The notes beneath the pieces were generated by a model, which was given only the letters and a program-made list of their open reading frames with translations, was not told the origin of the DNA and made no database searches. A program made the translations under genes and the position numbers. 8,019 nucleotides of DNA from an uncultured Clostridia bacterium (GTDB taxonomy: Bacteria > Bacillota > Clostridia > Christensenellales > Aristaeellaceae), in assembly GCA_946409855.1 (NCBI GenBank), contig CAMJXZ010000144.1, positions 1 to 8,019 of the forward strand. The letters are read 5' to 3'. Positions within the stretch are counted from its first letter, which is position 1. Each line of letters begins with the position of its first letter. This document shows positions 1-6,156 of the stretch, piece by piece.

Positions 1-48
1 AGGGCTGAGACAGCGGGAGGATATCCACGTTTTAAAACATACCAAAGT

Positions 49-1500
49 CTAATTTAACAGAACGGCCAGAAGGACAAAATACCCGATGAACAGCGCCAGC
101 AGGAAAAGCTCTTCCTTCCAGCGGCTCCGCAGCAGTCCCGCGCACTCCCGCATGAAGGCGTTGGGCCAGAACCACCATTTGGTCTTCCCGCCGATTCCTT
201 CGGCGGAAAGACCTGCTTTCGCCGCCCAGACGCCGCTGCGGAACACGTGATAATTGGTGGTCGCGAAAATGGCTTTCCCGTCCGGAGAAACAGACTCCAG
301 TATCTTTTTGGAAAAAGCCATGTTCTCGTATGTATTCGCGGACCGGGTTTCCGGCAGAATTTTATCTTCCGGGATATTATTCTGAATCAGGTACCGCCGC
401 ATGGCTTCCGCTTCCGGCATCGTCTCGTTCTTTCCCTGGCCGCCCGAGGGAATGAAGAAGGCTTCCCTGCCGTTCAATTCTTTCTGTTTCCGCCAGAAGG
501 CGATGGCCCGGTCCACCCGCCCGCGAAGCAGCGGGGGGAGGGATCCGTCCCTGCGGAACCAGCAGCCGAGGATCACGATGAAATCCTTGTCCGGCGTTGG
601 TTCATGGACGGCCGCCCGGATCCCGCAGATGACGGAACCGGCGAGCATGCATTCAAAATAAACGAATACCGTGGCATAGGTATTGATCAGGATATCGCGG
701 ATGCGTTTCTGCGTTTCCGACCCGGCAAAATCCTTTGAGTACAGGAAATATCCGACCGCCTCGCCGGCGATCAGCCCGAAGCCTACCAGCAGGCCCAGCA
801 CATTCTGAAAGCGGTATCCCTCATGGCGGAGAAGCTCTGTGTTGCTGACGGCCATGGCGAATGCGAAAAGGATAACCAGTGGCATCGTGATCATCATAAA
901 ATAAGTACTGGCGTTGTTGATGGCCCCGTAGCAGGACAGCATGCTGAACCGGACCGGATCGGCGATGTGTCGGGCGGTCACATAGGAAAGATACAGCCCG
1001 GTGACCAGGGCAAAGATGGAAAAGCCGGAAAAGTAAATCGTGGTGTACTGATAAAAATCCACCCCGCGGGCGCGGAAAAAATGATACAGCATGATCGCGC
1101 TGACGGCCAGCCAGAATATGCAGCAGGCGACCAGGATGACCGTGTCCCCGGTAAAGCCGCTGGTCTGGTAATCGATGACGGTCCCCAGGGGACTGACGCG
1201 CAGGTAGTAAATCGACAACAGCTCTCCCTTTTCGTCCGCCACGCCGATCTGCAGATCGCCCGCCTTGTCCGGAAAGACCGGAACGCGGAGGCTGCCGTTT
1301 ACCAGCGAGGGCGAACCCAGATGCGCCATCGCGGGGTCGCGGACCACCGTGTGCGCCTTTCCCTGTTCCCACAGGACGCGGATCGATTCCGTCAGCGGCA
1401 TATGGACAGGATAGGCGTTGAACCCGAACAGGCGCAGACCGACGCAAAGGACGATCAGCACCGCCGCCAATAGAATGATCTGCCTGACTGCATGTTTCAT
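49..1500 (-). CDS. Polytopic membrane protein with DUF218 (SanA/ElyC/YdcF-type) domain
   Basis: The 483-residue protein begins with a membrane helix (about 7-25), then a ~90-residue region of mostly beta character (26-117), five more helices (about 118-140, 154-174, 199-218, 233-254, 271-293), a DUF218 domain (about 305-460) and a last helix (464-482). The DUF218 call rests on family-type motifs: VILGCWFRRDG (308-318), PSGGQGKNE (351-359) followed by PEAEAM, ETRSANTYENM (384-394) and TTNYHVFRS (414-422). Family members (SanA, ElyC, YdcF) are tied to envelope integrity and lipid-carrier use, but their chemistry is not settled, so I assign no reaction. I chose the ATG at 1500 because GGAGGG lies 8 nt upstream; an in-frame upstream start at 1578 would place the promoter inside the gene. 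It is divergent from the caspase-like gene. The long N-terminal membrane region is unlike the short one- or two-helix anchors of SanA and ElyC. Confidence 0.85.
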   Translation of the reverse strand: MKHAVRQIILLAAVLIVLCVGLRLFGFNAYPVHMPLTESIRVLWEQGKAHTVVRDPAMAHLGSPSLVNGSLRVPVFPDKAGDLQIGVADEKGELLSIYYLRVSPLGTVIDYQTSGFTGDTVILVACCIFWLAVSAIMLYHFFRARGVDFYQYTTIYFSGFSIFALVTGLYLSYVTARHIADPVRFSMLSCYGAINNASTYFMMITMPLVILFAFAMAVSNTELLRHEGYRFQNVLGLLVGFGLIAGEAVGYFLYSKDFAGSETQKRIRDILINTYATVFVYFECMLAGSVICGIRAAVHEPTPDKDFIVILGCWFRRDGSLPPLLRGRVDRAIAFWRKQKELNGREAFFIPSGGQGKNETMPEAEAMRRYLIQNNIPEDKILPETRSANTYENMAFSKKILESVSPDGKAIFATTNYHVFRSGVWAAKAGLSAEGIGGKTKWWFWPNAFMRECAGLLRSRWKEELFLLALFIGYFVLLAVLLN

Positions 1501-1508
1501 TGCCTGTA

Positions 1509-1514
1509 CCCTCC
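1509..1514 (-). promoter_or_regulatory. Ribosome binding site of the DUF218 membrane-protein gene
   Basis: On the minus strand GGAGGG is followed by 8 nt and then ATG at 1500. This decides the start codon over the upstream in-frame ATG at 1578. Confidence 0.8.
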
Positions 1515-1549
1515 GCCCGCACGGTAATCCGCTTTTCACGGCAAGGACC

Positions 1550-1578
1550 ATTATATCATGTAAAATACAAACTGTCAC
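1550..1578 (-). promoter_or_regulatory. Proximal sigma-A-type promoter for the DUF218 gene
   Basis: On the minus strand the -35 box is GTGACA (1578-1573, 5 of 6 matches to TTGACA), the spacer is 17 nt, and the -10 box is TATAAT (1555-1550), preceded by TGA to form an extended -10. Transcription would start near 1543 and leave a leader of about 42 nt. No mapped start is available; the call rests on consensus and spacing. Confidence 0.7.
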
Positions 1579-1614
1579 CGGTCCCCGCTTCCCTAAAAGC
1601 GAAAAACATGAGGA

Positions 1615-1635
1615 CGCTTATCCGGACAATAAGCG
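1615..1635. repeat. 7-bp inverted repeat between divergent promoters
   Basis: CGCTTAT (1615-1621) and ATAAGCG (1629-1635) are perfect inverted arms around a 7-nt centre. It lies between the proximal minus promoter and the divergent promoter pair. It would be transcribed only from the distal minus promoter. It could be an operator or a leader hairpin; there is no terminal U-run that would make it a terminator. Confidence 0.5.
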
Positions 1636-1645
1636 GATTTTCCGC
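1633..1645. repeat. Short hairpin GCGGA-TTT-TCCGC
   Basis: Five-bp arms with a 3-nt loop, overlapping the neighbouring inverted repeat by three bases. The left part of this element (1634-1646) also pairs perfectly over 13 bp with 1692-1704, so alternative pairings exist in this intergenic region. Confidence 0.5.
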
Positions 1646-1704
1646 CCGGACGCCCGTTGATTATACCGGACAGAAATGCCATTTGCCAACCGGCGGAAAA
1701 TCCG
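1634..1704. repeat. 13-bp perfect inverted repeat
   Basis: Bases 1634-1646 (CGGATTTTCCGCC) are the exact reverse complement of 1692-1704. The right arm ends one base before the -10 box of the plus promoter, in its spacer. Because only about 1718 onward is transcribed from the plus promoter, this would act on DNA (for example as protein-binding half-sites) rather than in that mRNA. Confidence 0.6.
1660..1689 (-). promoter_or_regulatory. Distal minus-strand promoter, back to back with the plus promoter
   Basis: On the minus strand the -35 box is TTGGCA (1689-1684, 5 of 6), the spacer is 18 nt and the -10 box is TATAAT (1665-1660). Transcription would begin near 1653 and run through two hairpin-forming repeats before reaching the DUF218 gene, giving a leader of about 150 nt. 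This would be a second promoter for that gene. Confidence 0.5.
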
Positions 1705-1711
1705 GTATAAT
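1683..1711 (+). promoter_or_regulatory. Sigma-A-type promoter for the caspase-like gene
   Basis: The -35 box is TTGCCA (1683-1688, 5 of 6), the spacer is 17 nt and the -10 box is a perfect TATAAT (1706-1711). Transcription should start near 1718, giving a leader of about 28 nt with a purine-rich AGGGGGGA ribosome site at 1733-1740 just ahead of the GTG start. The -35 box overlaps that of the divergent minus promoter. Confidence 0.75.
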
Positions 1712-1745
1712 AAGCAGTATGCTTTGACGGGAAGGGGGGAGAACC

Positions 1746-3263
1746 GTGCGCAGGACGATCAGCTTCCTTATGGCCGTGATCCTTGCATGCGCGGCCTGGC
1801 CGGCGCTTGGAACGGAAGACGGCGGCGCGCGCCCGGTTCTCCGCGCGCTGCTGGTGACGTGCGACCGGTTTGTAAGCCGGCCGGAAACGACGCCCGCCGC
1901 CCAGCAGAACGCCCTGATGGTCAAAGGACTGCTGGAGGCGGACGCGAGGGGCTTCAGCGTCATCCGCACCGAGTGTGATACCCTTTCTTCCGTGGAGGCC
2001 TTTTCCCAGGCGGTCACGGAAACCTTTTCGGAGGCCGCGGAGCAGGACATTTCGCTGATCTATATCAGCACCCACGGCCTGTATTCCGCGAACCGCTCCA
2101 ACCTGAGCGCCAGCCTGCTTTTGTCAGACGGCACCCGGGAAGAGCGGCTGACCGCCCAGGCGCTGGCTGGCATCCTGTACGATATCCCCGGCACCAAGCT
2201 GCTGGTGCTGGACGCCTGCCATTCCGGCGCCTTTATCGGCAAAGGGCTGAGCGATTTCGCCCAGGCCAATCCCTTTGCCACGGAAGGGTTTCATGTCCTG
2301 TGCAGCGCCGGCGGCAGCGAGGAAAGCTGGTACTGGCGGGCGGACGGGGGAGATGCGCTGCACGGCGCGGGGTATTTTACCTCCGTCCTGTCCAGCGCGT
2401 TGGGCTCCGGCGGTTCCGCGCCGGCCGACAGGGATCTGGACGGCCGGGTAACCATGACGGAACTGCGGCAGTTCCTGCTGGACCATTACGCCGCTTCCAC
2501 CCCGCAGATCTACCCGGAAAACAGCGACTGCGTCTTTTTTGAGACGCCGAAGAACGGGGAAGCGGAACCGGATATTCTGACGGATATCCGCTTTGACCAG
2601 ACAGTATTTTCCGGGAACGTCATGGAAATCGGTTTTTCCTTCCGGCTGAACCGGCCGGCCGCCGTTGATTATCAGCTGGTGTACGATCAGCGGAACGCCT
2701 GGGATTTTGCCGACGCCCCGATGATGACGGACGGAGGCGACGGGGCGGTGCTGCCGGAAGGCGTCCACGAAATGGAAATCACCCTGACGCTGGGGGATGA
2801 AGAACAGGATGTTTCCGGCTACCTGATGCTGCAGATCTATGTCCGGGAAGGCGACCGGATGTTCCTGCACGAGAGCAGGCTGCTCCGGGTGTTTCCATCC
2901 CAGGGGGACATGGCGCTGGATGTGCGGACAGCTTCCGCGTTTTTCCCGGCGCAGGGGGAAGAGCTGGAAGTCCGCGTGTACCACGATATCCCCTGCGCGC
3001 TGACCGTTTCCGTGCAGAACGCCCAGGGCAAAACGATCCGGTACCTGGCCATCGAACAGGCCACCCGCCCACAGCGCCTGGTGCCGGAGGGCACGACCCT
3101 GTACTGGGACGGGAAGCTGCAGGACGGCTCGGCGGCGCCCAAGGGCAAATACCTGATCTGCGTGAGGACCGGCGTCGGCCGGCGGACCTACACCGTTTAC
3201 TCCGAGTATTTTAACCTGGAAGAGCCGCAGGTCAGCGGTTCGGTCCCCGTCGTGAAATATTGA
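1746..3263 (+). CDS. Exported caspase-like (peptidase C14-type, clan CD) protein
   Basis: The 505-residue protein starts at GTG 5 nt after AGGGGGGA. Residues 1-22 are a signal peptide, with likely cleavage after ALG. Residues about 32-265 form a caspase-like fold: a first strand (LRALLVTCD), the catalytic His motif YISTHG (His110) and the catalytic Cys motif LLVLDACHSG (Cys158), then CSAGGSEESW (186-195), placed like the substrate-pocket strand. Residues 228-239 (DRDLDGRVTMTE) match a 12-residue EF-hand calcium loop. The region 280-390 is beta-rich with no family I recognise. Residues 400-475 resemble the FlgD-type Ig-like domain (LYWDGKLQDGSAAPKGKY). Clan CD enzymes often cut after Arg, Lys or Asp; the preference here is unknown. 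The epimerase gene follows after 50 nt with no visible promoter or terminator between, suggesting co-transcription. An exported location is unusual for a caspase homologue. Confidence 0.88.
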   Translation: MRRTISFLMAVILACAAWPALGTEDGGARPVLRALLVTCDRFVSRPETTPAAQQNALMVKGLLEADARGFSVIRTECDTLSSVEAFSQAVTETFSEAAEQDISLIYISTHGLYSANRSNLSASLLLSDGTREERLTAQALAGILYDIPGTKLLVLDACHSGAFIGKGLSDFAQANPFATEGFHVLCSAGGSEESWYWRADGGDALHGAGYFTSVLSSALGSGGSAPADRDLDGRVTMTELRQFLLDHYAASTPQIYPENSDCVFFETPKNGEAEPDILTDIRFDQTVFSGNVMEIGFSFRLNRPAAVDYQLVYDQRNAWDFADAPMMTDGGDGAVLPEGVHEMEITLTLGDEEQDVSGYLMLQIYVREGDRMFLHESRLLRVFPSQGDMALDVRTASAFFPAQGEELEVRVYHDIPCALTVSVQNAQGKTIRYLAIEQATRPQRLVPEGTTLYWDGKLQDGSAAPKGKYLICVRTGVGRRTYTVYSEYFNLEEPQVSGSVPVVKY

Positions 3264-3313
3264 AACGCGATTCCGCATCATACGGTCAAAAAAGAACGGA
3301 AAGAGGGAAGAAA

Positions 3314-4387
3314 ATGAGCAAACAGCCTGTCGATCTCAACGGAAAAACCATCCTGGTGACCGGCTCGCCCGGGTTCATCGGCGCAAACCTGGTGCTGCGG
3401 CTGCTCCGGGAGCTGAAAAGCGGCACGGTGGTTTCGCTGGACAACATGAACGATTACTACGACCCAAAGCTCAAGGAATACCGCCTGGGGCTGATTGAAC
3501 GGGCGGCGGAGCGCGCTGACGTTCGGCATATCTTTGTCCGGGGGTCCATCGGCGATAAGGCGCTGGTGGACAGCCTGTTTGAAAAGTACCGCTTCGATGT
3601 GGCGGTCAATCTGGCCGCGCAGGCCGGCGTCCGCTATTCCATCGATCATCCGGACGTATACATCGAAAGCAACATCATCGGCTTTTACAATATCCTGGAA
3701 GCCTGCCGGCATTATCCCGTGCAGCACCTGGTCTACGCCTCCAGCTCTTCCGTGTACGGGGGAAACAAAAAAGTGCCCTTCAGCACGGACGACCCGGTGG
3801 ACCATCCGGTGAGCCTCTACGCGGCCACCAAGAAAAGCAACGAGCTGCTGGCCCATGCCTACAGCAAGCTCTACAACATCCCCTCCACGGGCCTGCGCTT
3901 TTTTACCGTCTACGGGCCTGCGGGCAGACCGGACATGTTCTATTTTTCGGCGACCAATACGCTCTCCCGGGGCGGCAGCATCAAAATCTTCAATTACGGC
4001 AACTGCAAACGGGACTTTACCTATGTGGACGATATCGTGGAAGGCATCTGCCGCGTGATGCGGGGCGCGCCGGAAAAGAAAAACGGAGAAGACGGCCTGC
4101 CGCTGCCGCCCTACGCGGTCTATAATATCGGCGGGGGCCAGCCGGAAAACCTGCTGGATTATATCAGCACCCTGCAGGAAGAACTGGTGCGCGCCGGCGT
4201 CCTTCCGGCGGATTACGATTTTGACGGCCATCGGGAGCTCGTCGGGATGCAGCCGGGCGATGTGCCGGTGACCTACGCCGATTCCGCCGCGCTGGAAAGG
4301 GATTACGGCTTCACCCCGAAAATCGGCATCCGGGAAGGCCTCCGGGCGTTCGCCGAATGGTACGCGGATTATTACCGGAAATCCTGA
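3314..4387 (+). CDS. UDP-glucuronate 4-epimerase-like NAD-dependent SDR enzyme
   Basis: The 357-residue protein belongs to the extended SDR (GalE-like) family. It has the NAD-binding motif TGSPGFIG (Gly17, Gly20, Gly23), NLAAQAGVRYSIDHP (99-113), ASSSSVYG (142-149), and the catalytic pair Tyr169 and Lys173 in SLYAATKKSNE. The stretches VPFSTDDPVDHPVSLYAATK, LRFFTVYGP, GRPDM and RDFTYVDDIVEGI are typical of UDP-glucuronate 4-epimerases, which make UDP-galacturonate for capsule or exopolysaccharide. Most homologues I recall have GPWGRPDM; here it is GPAGRPDM. The start at ATG 3314 is supported by GAGGGA five nt upstream; a longer reading from TTG at 3260 adds an unconserved, Lys/Arg-rich 18-residue tail. 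It lies 50 nt behind the caspase-like gene and probably shares its promoter. Another UDP-sugar 4-epimerase specificity is possible. Confidence 0.9.
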   Translation: MSKQPVDLNGKTILVTGSPGFIGANLVLRLLRELKSGTVVSLDNMNDYYDPKLKEYRLGLIERAAERADVRHIFVRGSIGDKALVDSLFEKYRFDVAVNLAAQAGVRYSIDHPDVYIESNIIGFYNILEACRHYPVQHLVYASSSSVYGGNKKVPFSTDDPVDHPVSLYAATKKSNELLAHAYSKLYNIPSTGLRFFTVYGPAGRPDMFYFSATNTLSRGGSIKIFNYGNCKRDFTYVDDIVEGICRVMRGAPEKKNGEDGLPLPPYAVYNIGGGQPENLLDYISTLQEELVRAGVLPADYDFDGHRELVGMQPGDVPVTYADSAALERDYGFTPKIGIREGLRAFAEWYADYYRKS

Positions 4388-4507
4388 CAGGGCGTCCCGC
4401 AGCCGCCGCCAGGCAAAACCGCCCCGCGCGGCAGGCGTTTCCCTGAATGCCGGACAGTCCATAGGCGGACCGGTCCATTTCTTTCTGTAATAAATGTTGA
4501 AAATATA
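4388..4507. other. Non-coding spacer after the epimerase gene
   Basis: I see no gene here. It contains GGACAGTCC (4452-4460) and the perfect palindrome GGACCGGTCC (4467-4476), followed by the T-rich stretch ATTTCTTTCT. This could help end transcription of the epimerase operon, but it is not a convincing intrinsic terminator because the palindrome has no loop and the T-run is interrupted. Base composition turns markedly AT-rich from about 4480 into the promoter. Confidence 0.35.
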
Positions 4508-4536
4508 TTGTCAAACGGTTCGTTTTTTGGTAAAAT
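4508..4536 (+). promoter_or_regulatory. Strong sigma-A-type promoter for the sugar transferase
   Basis: The -35 box is TTGTCA (4508-4513, 5 of 6), the spacer is exactly 17 nt, and the -10 box is TAAAAT (4531-4536, 5 of 6) with an upstream TGG forming an extended -10. The start point would be near 4543, giving a leader of about 60 nt. It sits in the most AT-rich patch of the window, separating the sugar transferase from the caspase-epimerase unit. Confidence 0.75.
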
Positions 4537-4551
4537 GATGTCTGTAAAAGT

Positions 4552-4608
4552 ATGCCCATGAACGGCAGACGAATCTGGCAGCGAAGGGTTATGCGAGCGG
4601 CATGGTGA
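4552..4608 (+). CDS. Possible 18-codon leader peptide overlapping the transferase start
   Basis: An ATG at 4552 opens an 18-codon frame, MPMNGRRIWQRRVMRAAW, whose TGA (4606-4608) overlaps the first codons of the transferase gene (ATG 4602). Such an overlap could couple translation and would explain why the transferase lacks a well-spaced ribosome site. Against it, the frame has no clear ribosome site of its own, would begin about 9 nt from the predicted transcript start, and may be chance. Confidence 0.2.
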   Translation: MPMNGRRIWQRRVMRAAW

Positions 4609-6101
4609 AACAAACCTCCAAGGGGTGGATGAAGCACCTGGATTTTATCCTGCTGGATGAACTGTGTCTGCAGATTTCGTTTATCGCCGCCTTCTTTCTG
4701 CGACAGCGCAGCCTGTCGCCCTACGCCAGTGACCTGTACCGGGAAATCGCCATTCTGCTGGCCCTTTTTGACCTGCTGGTGGCCGTGATGGCGGACAGTA
4801 TGCAGCAGGTCCTCAAGCGCGGATATTATATCGAGTTTGCCCAGTCCTTCAAGCACTGCCTGATGGTCTTTCTGCTGACCATCCTGTGGATGTTCACCCA
4901 GAAAAGCTCCGACGAGTACAGCCGGCTGGTACTGTTTCTGACCTTCATGTTCCACCTGGGGCTTGGCTATTCGGTGCGTCTGCTCTGGAAAAGGCGCGTC
5001 AAAAAAAGGCTGGCTTCCGAAAAGGGCAGGCATCCGATGCTGGCGGTCGTCGACCTGGCGCACGCCGAACAGGTCATCCGGATGCTGGAGGGCAGCTTTC
5101 TGGACGGGTATCGTCTGTCCGCCCTCGTCATCGCGGACGGTGCGGAAAACGAAGCGTACCGTCCCTTCCTGGAGCGGCTGCCTGCCGACTCCCAGGGGCG
5201 GCCGCTCATCCTGAGCGTGCCGGTTGTCTGCGAACTGGACGAAGCGGCCGGCTACATCTGCCGGGAATGGATCGACTGCGTCTACATCTCCTGCCCGAAC
5301 GATTCCCCGGCGGTCCGGACGTTTATCGGGCACTGCATGGAAATGGCGGTGACCATCCACTACCATGTGCCGGGCCTGGGCCGGGAAACGGCCCGGCAGT
5401 TCGTGGAAACCATCGGGGACAGCACCGTCGTCACCAATTCGGTTCATACCGCCCCGCCGGGGCAGCTGGTGCTCAAGCGTCTGATGGACATTTTCGGCGG
5501 GCTGATCGGCAGCCTGCTGACGCTGCCGGTGATCGCCGTCGTGGGGCCGCTGATCAAAAGGCAGTCCCCGGGGCCGGTGCTGTACCGGTCGGAGCGGATC
5601 GGGCAGAACGGCAAACGGTTCCAGATGCTGAAAATCCGCAGCATGCATCCGGGCGCGGAGGAGCGCAAGCCGTCCCTCATGGATCAGAACCGGGTACCGG
5701 ACGGCAGGATGTTCAAGCTGGATTTTGACCCGCGTATCATCGGCAACGAGGAGCTGCCGGACGGTACCCGGAAAACGGGGATCGGCGAATGGATCCGCAG
5801 GGCTTCCCTGGATGAGTTTCCCCAGTTTTTCAACGTCCTCAAGGGGGACATGAGCCTGGTGGGAACCCGGCCGCCCACCCCGGACGAATGGGAAAAATAC
5901 GAGTATCATCACCGCGCGCGCCTGGCCACCAAGCCGGGAATGACCGGCATGTGGCAGGTCAGCGGCCGCAGCGAGATCACGGATTTTGAGGAGGTTGTCC
6001 GGCTGGATACCGCCTATATCCAGAACTGGTCCCTGGGGCTGGACATCAAAATCATGCTCAAAACCGTCCTGAAGCTGATCAGCGGAAAAGGCGCGCTGTA
6101 A
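4602..6101 (+). CDS. Polyprenyl-phosphate sugar-phosphate transferase (exopolysaccharide initiating enzyme)
   Basis: The 499-residue protein has the WbaP/WcaJ-type layout: four N-terminal membrane helices (about 14-33, 48-66, 85-98, 106-125), a middle nucleotide-binding-like domain (about 143-270, CoA_binding_3 type), and a C-terminal bacterial sugar transferase domain (288-499). The last has the membrane-embedded helix with a central proline (298-318, Pro309), SPGPVLYRSERIG (322-334), the catalytic Asp-Glu pair in SLDEFPQFFNVLKGDMSLVG (Asp404, Glu405), the Arg-Pro motif (Arg423-Pro424) and KPGMTGMWQVSGR (444-456). The family moves a sugar-1-phosphate from a UDP-sugar to undecaprenyl phosphate, the first membrane step of capsule or exopolysaccharide repeat synthesis. 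The sugar cannot be read from sequence. Only a distant GAAGGG lies upstream of ATG 4602; GTG 4605 is an alternative start. The LRR gene follows after 55 nt. Confidence 0.92.
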   Translation: MVKQTSKGWMKHLDFILLDELCLQISFIAAFFLRQRSLSPYASDLYREIAILLALFDLLVAVMADSMQQVLKRGYYIEFAQSFKHCLMVFLLTILWMFTQKSSDEYSRLVLFLTFMFHLGLGYSVRLLWKRRVKKRLASEKGRHPMLAVVDLAHAEQVIRMLEGSFLDGYRLSALVIADGAENEAYRPFLERLPADSQGRPLILSVPVVCELDEAAGYICREWIDCVYISCPNDSPAVRTFIGHCMEMAVTIHYHVPGLGRETARQFVETIGDSTVVTNSVHTAPPGQLVLKRLMDIFGGLIGSLLTLPVIAVVGPLIKRQSPGPVLYRSERIGQNGKRFQMLKIRSMHPGAEERKPSLMDQNRVPDGRMFKLDFDPRIIGNEELPDGTRKTGIGEWIRRASLDEFPQFFNVLKGDMSLVGTRPPTPDEWEKYEYHHRARLATKPGMTGMWQVSGRSEITDFEEVVRLDTAYIQNWSLGLDIKIMLKTVLKLISGKGAL

Positions 6102-6141
6102 CGGAAAACAGTATCACGATAATAAAACAGATGCGGAAGGG

Positions 6142-6150
6142 AAGGAGGTG
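6142..6150 (+). promoter_or_regulatory. Near-perfect ribosome binding site deciding the LRR gene start
   Basis: AAGGAGGTG is fully complementary to the expected 16S rRNA 3' tail and lies 8 nt (from GGAGG) before GTG 6157. The in-frame GTG at 6148 overlaps this site and so cannot be the start. Confidence 0.85.
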
Positions 6151-6156
6151 AACGCT

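Larger units (their letters stand above)
1660..1711. repeat. 11-bp inverted repeat carrying both divergent -10 boxes
   Basis: ATTATACCGGA (1660-1670) is the exact reverse complement of TCCGGTATAAT (1701-1711). Each arm contains a TATAAT, on the minus strand at 1665-1660 and on the plus strand at 1706-1711. The dyad centre falls on the overlapping -35 boxes. The shared flanking CCGG suggests that one regulator could bind both arms symmetrically; that is inference. Confidence 0.7.

Noticed and set aside
29..38. GTTTTAAAAC palindrome downstream of the DUF218 gene as a terminator
   Set aside because: It is an AT-rich palindrome with no loop and no GC stem followed by a T-run, so it is not a convincing terminator.
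1776..1790. Possible lipoprotein box (ILAC) in the caspase-like signal peptide
   Set aside because: Leu before Ala-Cys fits the lipobox poorly, and a normal signal-peptidase site (ALG, residues 20-22) follows a few residues later.
2124..3281. 385-codon minus-strand open frame
   Set aside because: It is antisense to the caspase-like gene; the plus frame has a signal peptide, catalytic motifs and domain structure.
3278..4462. 394-codon minus-strand open frame
   Set aside because: It is antisense to the epimerase, which has complete SDR motifs. No start signals and no recognisable domain.
4311..5912. 533-codon minus-strand open frame
   Set aside because: It lies antisense to the sugar transferase, whose motifs are all intact on the plus strand; the translation is Gln/His/Arg-rich with no family signature. 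High GC explains its length.
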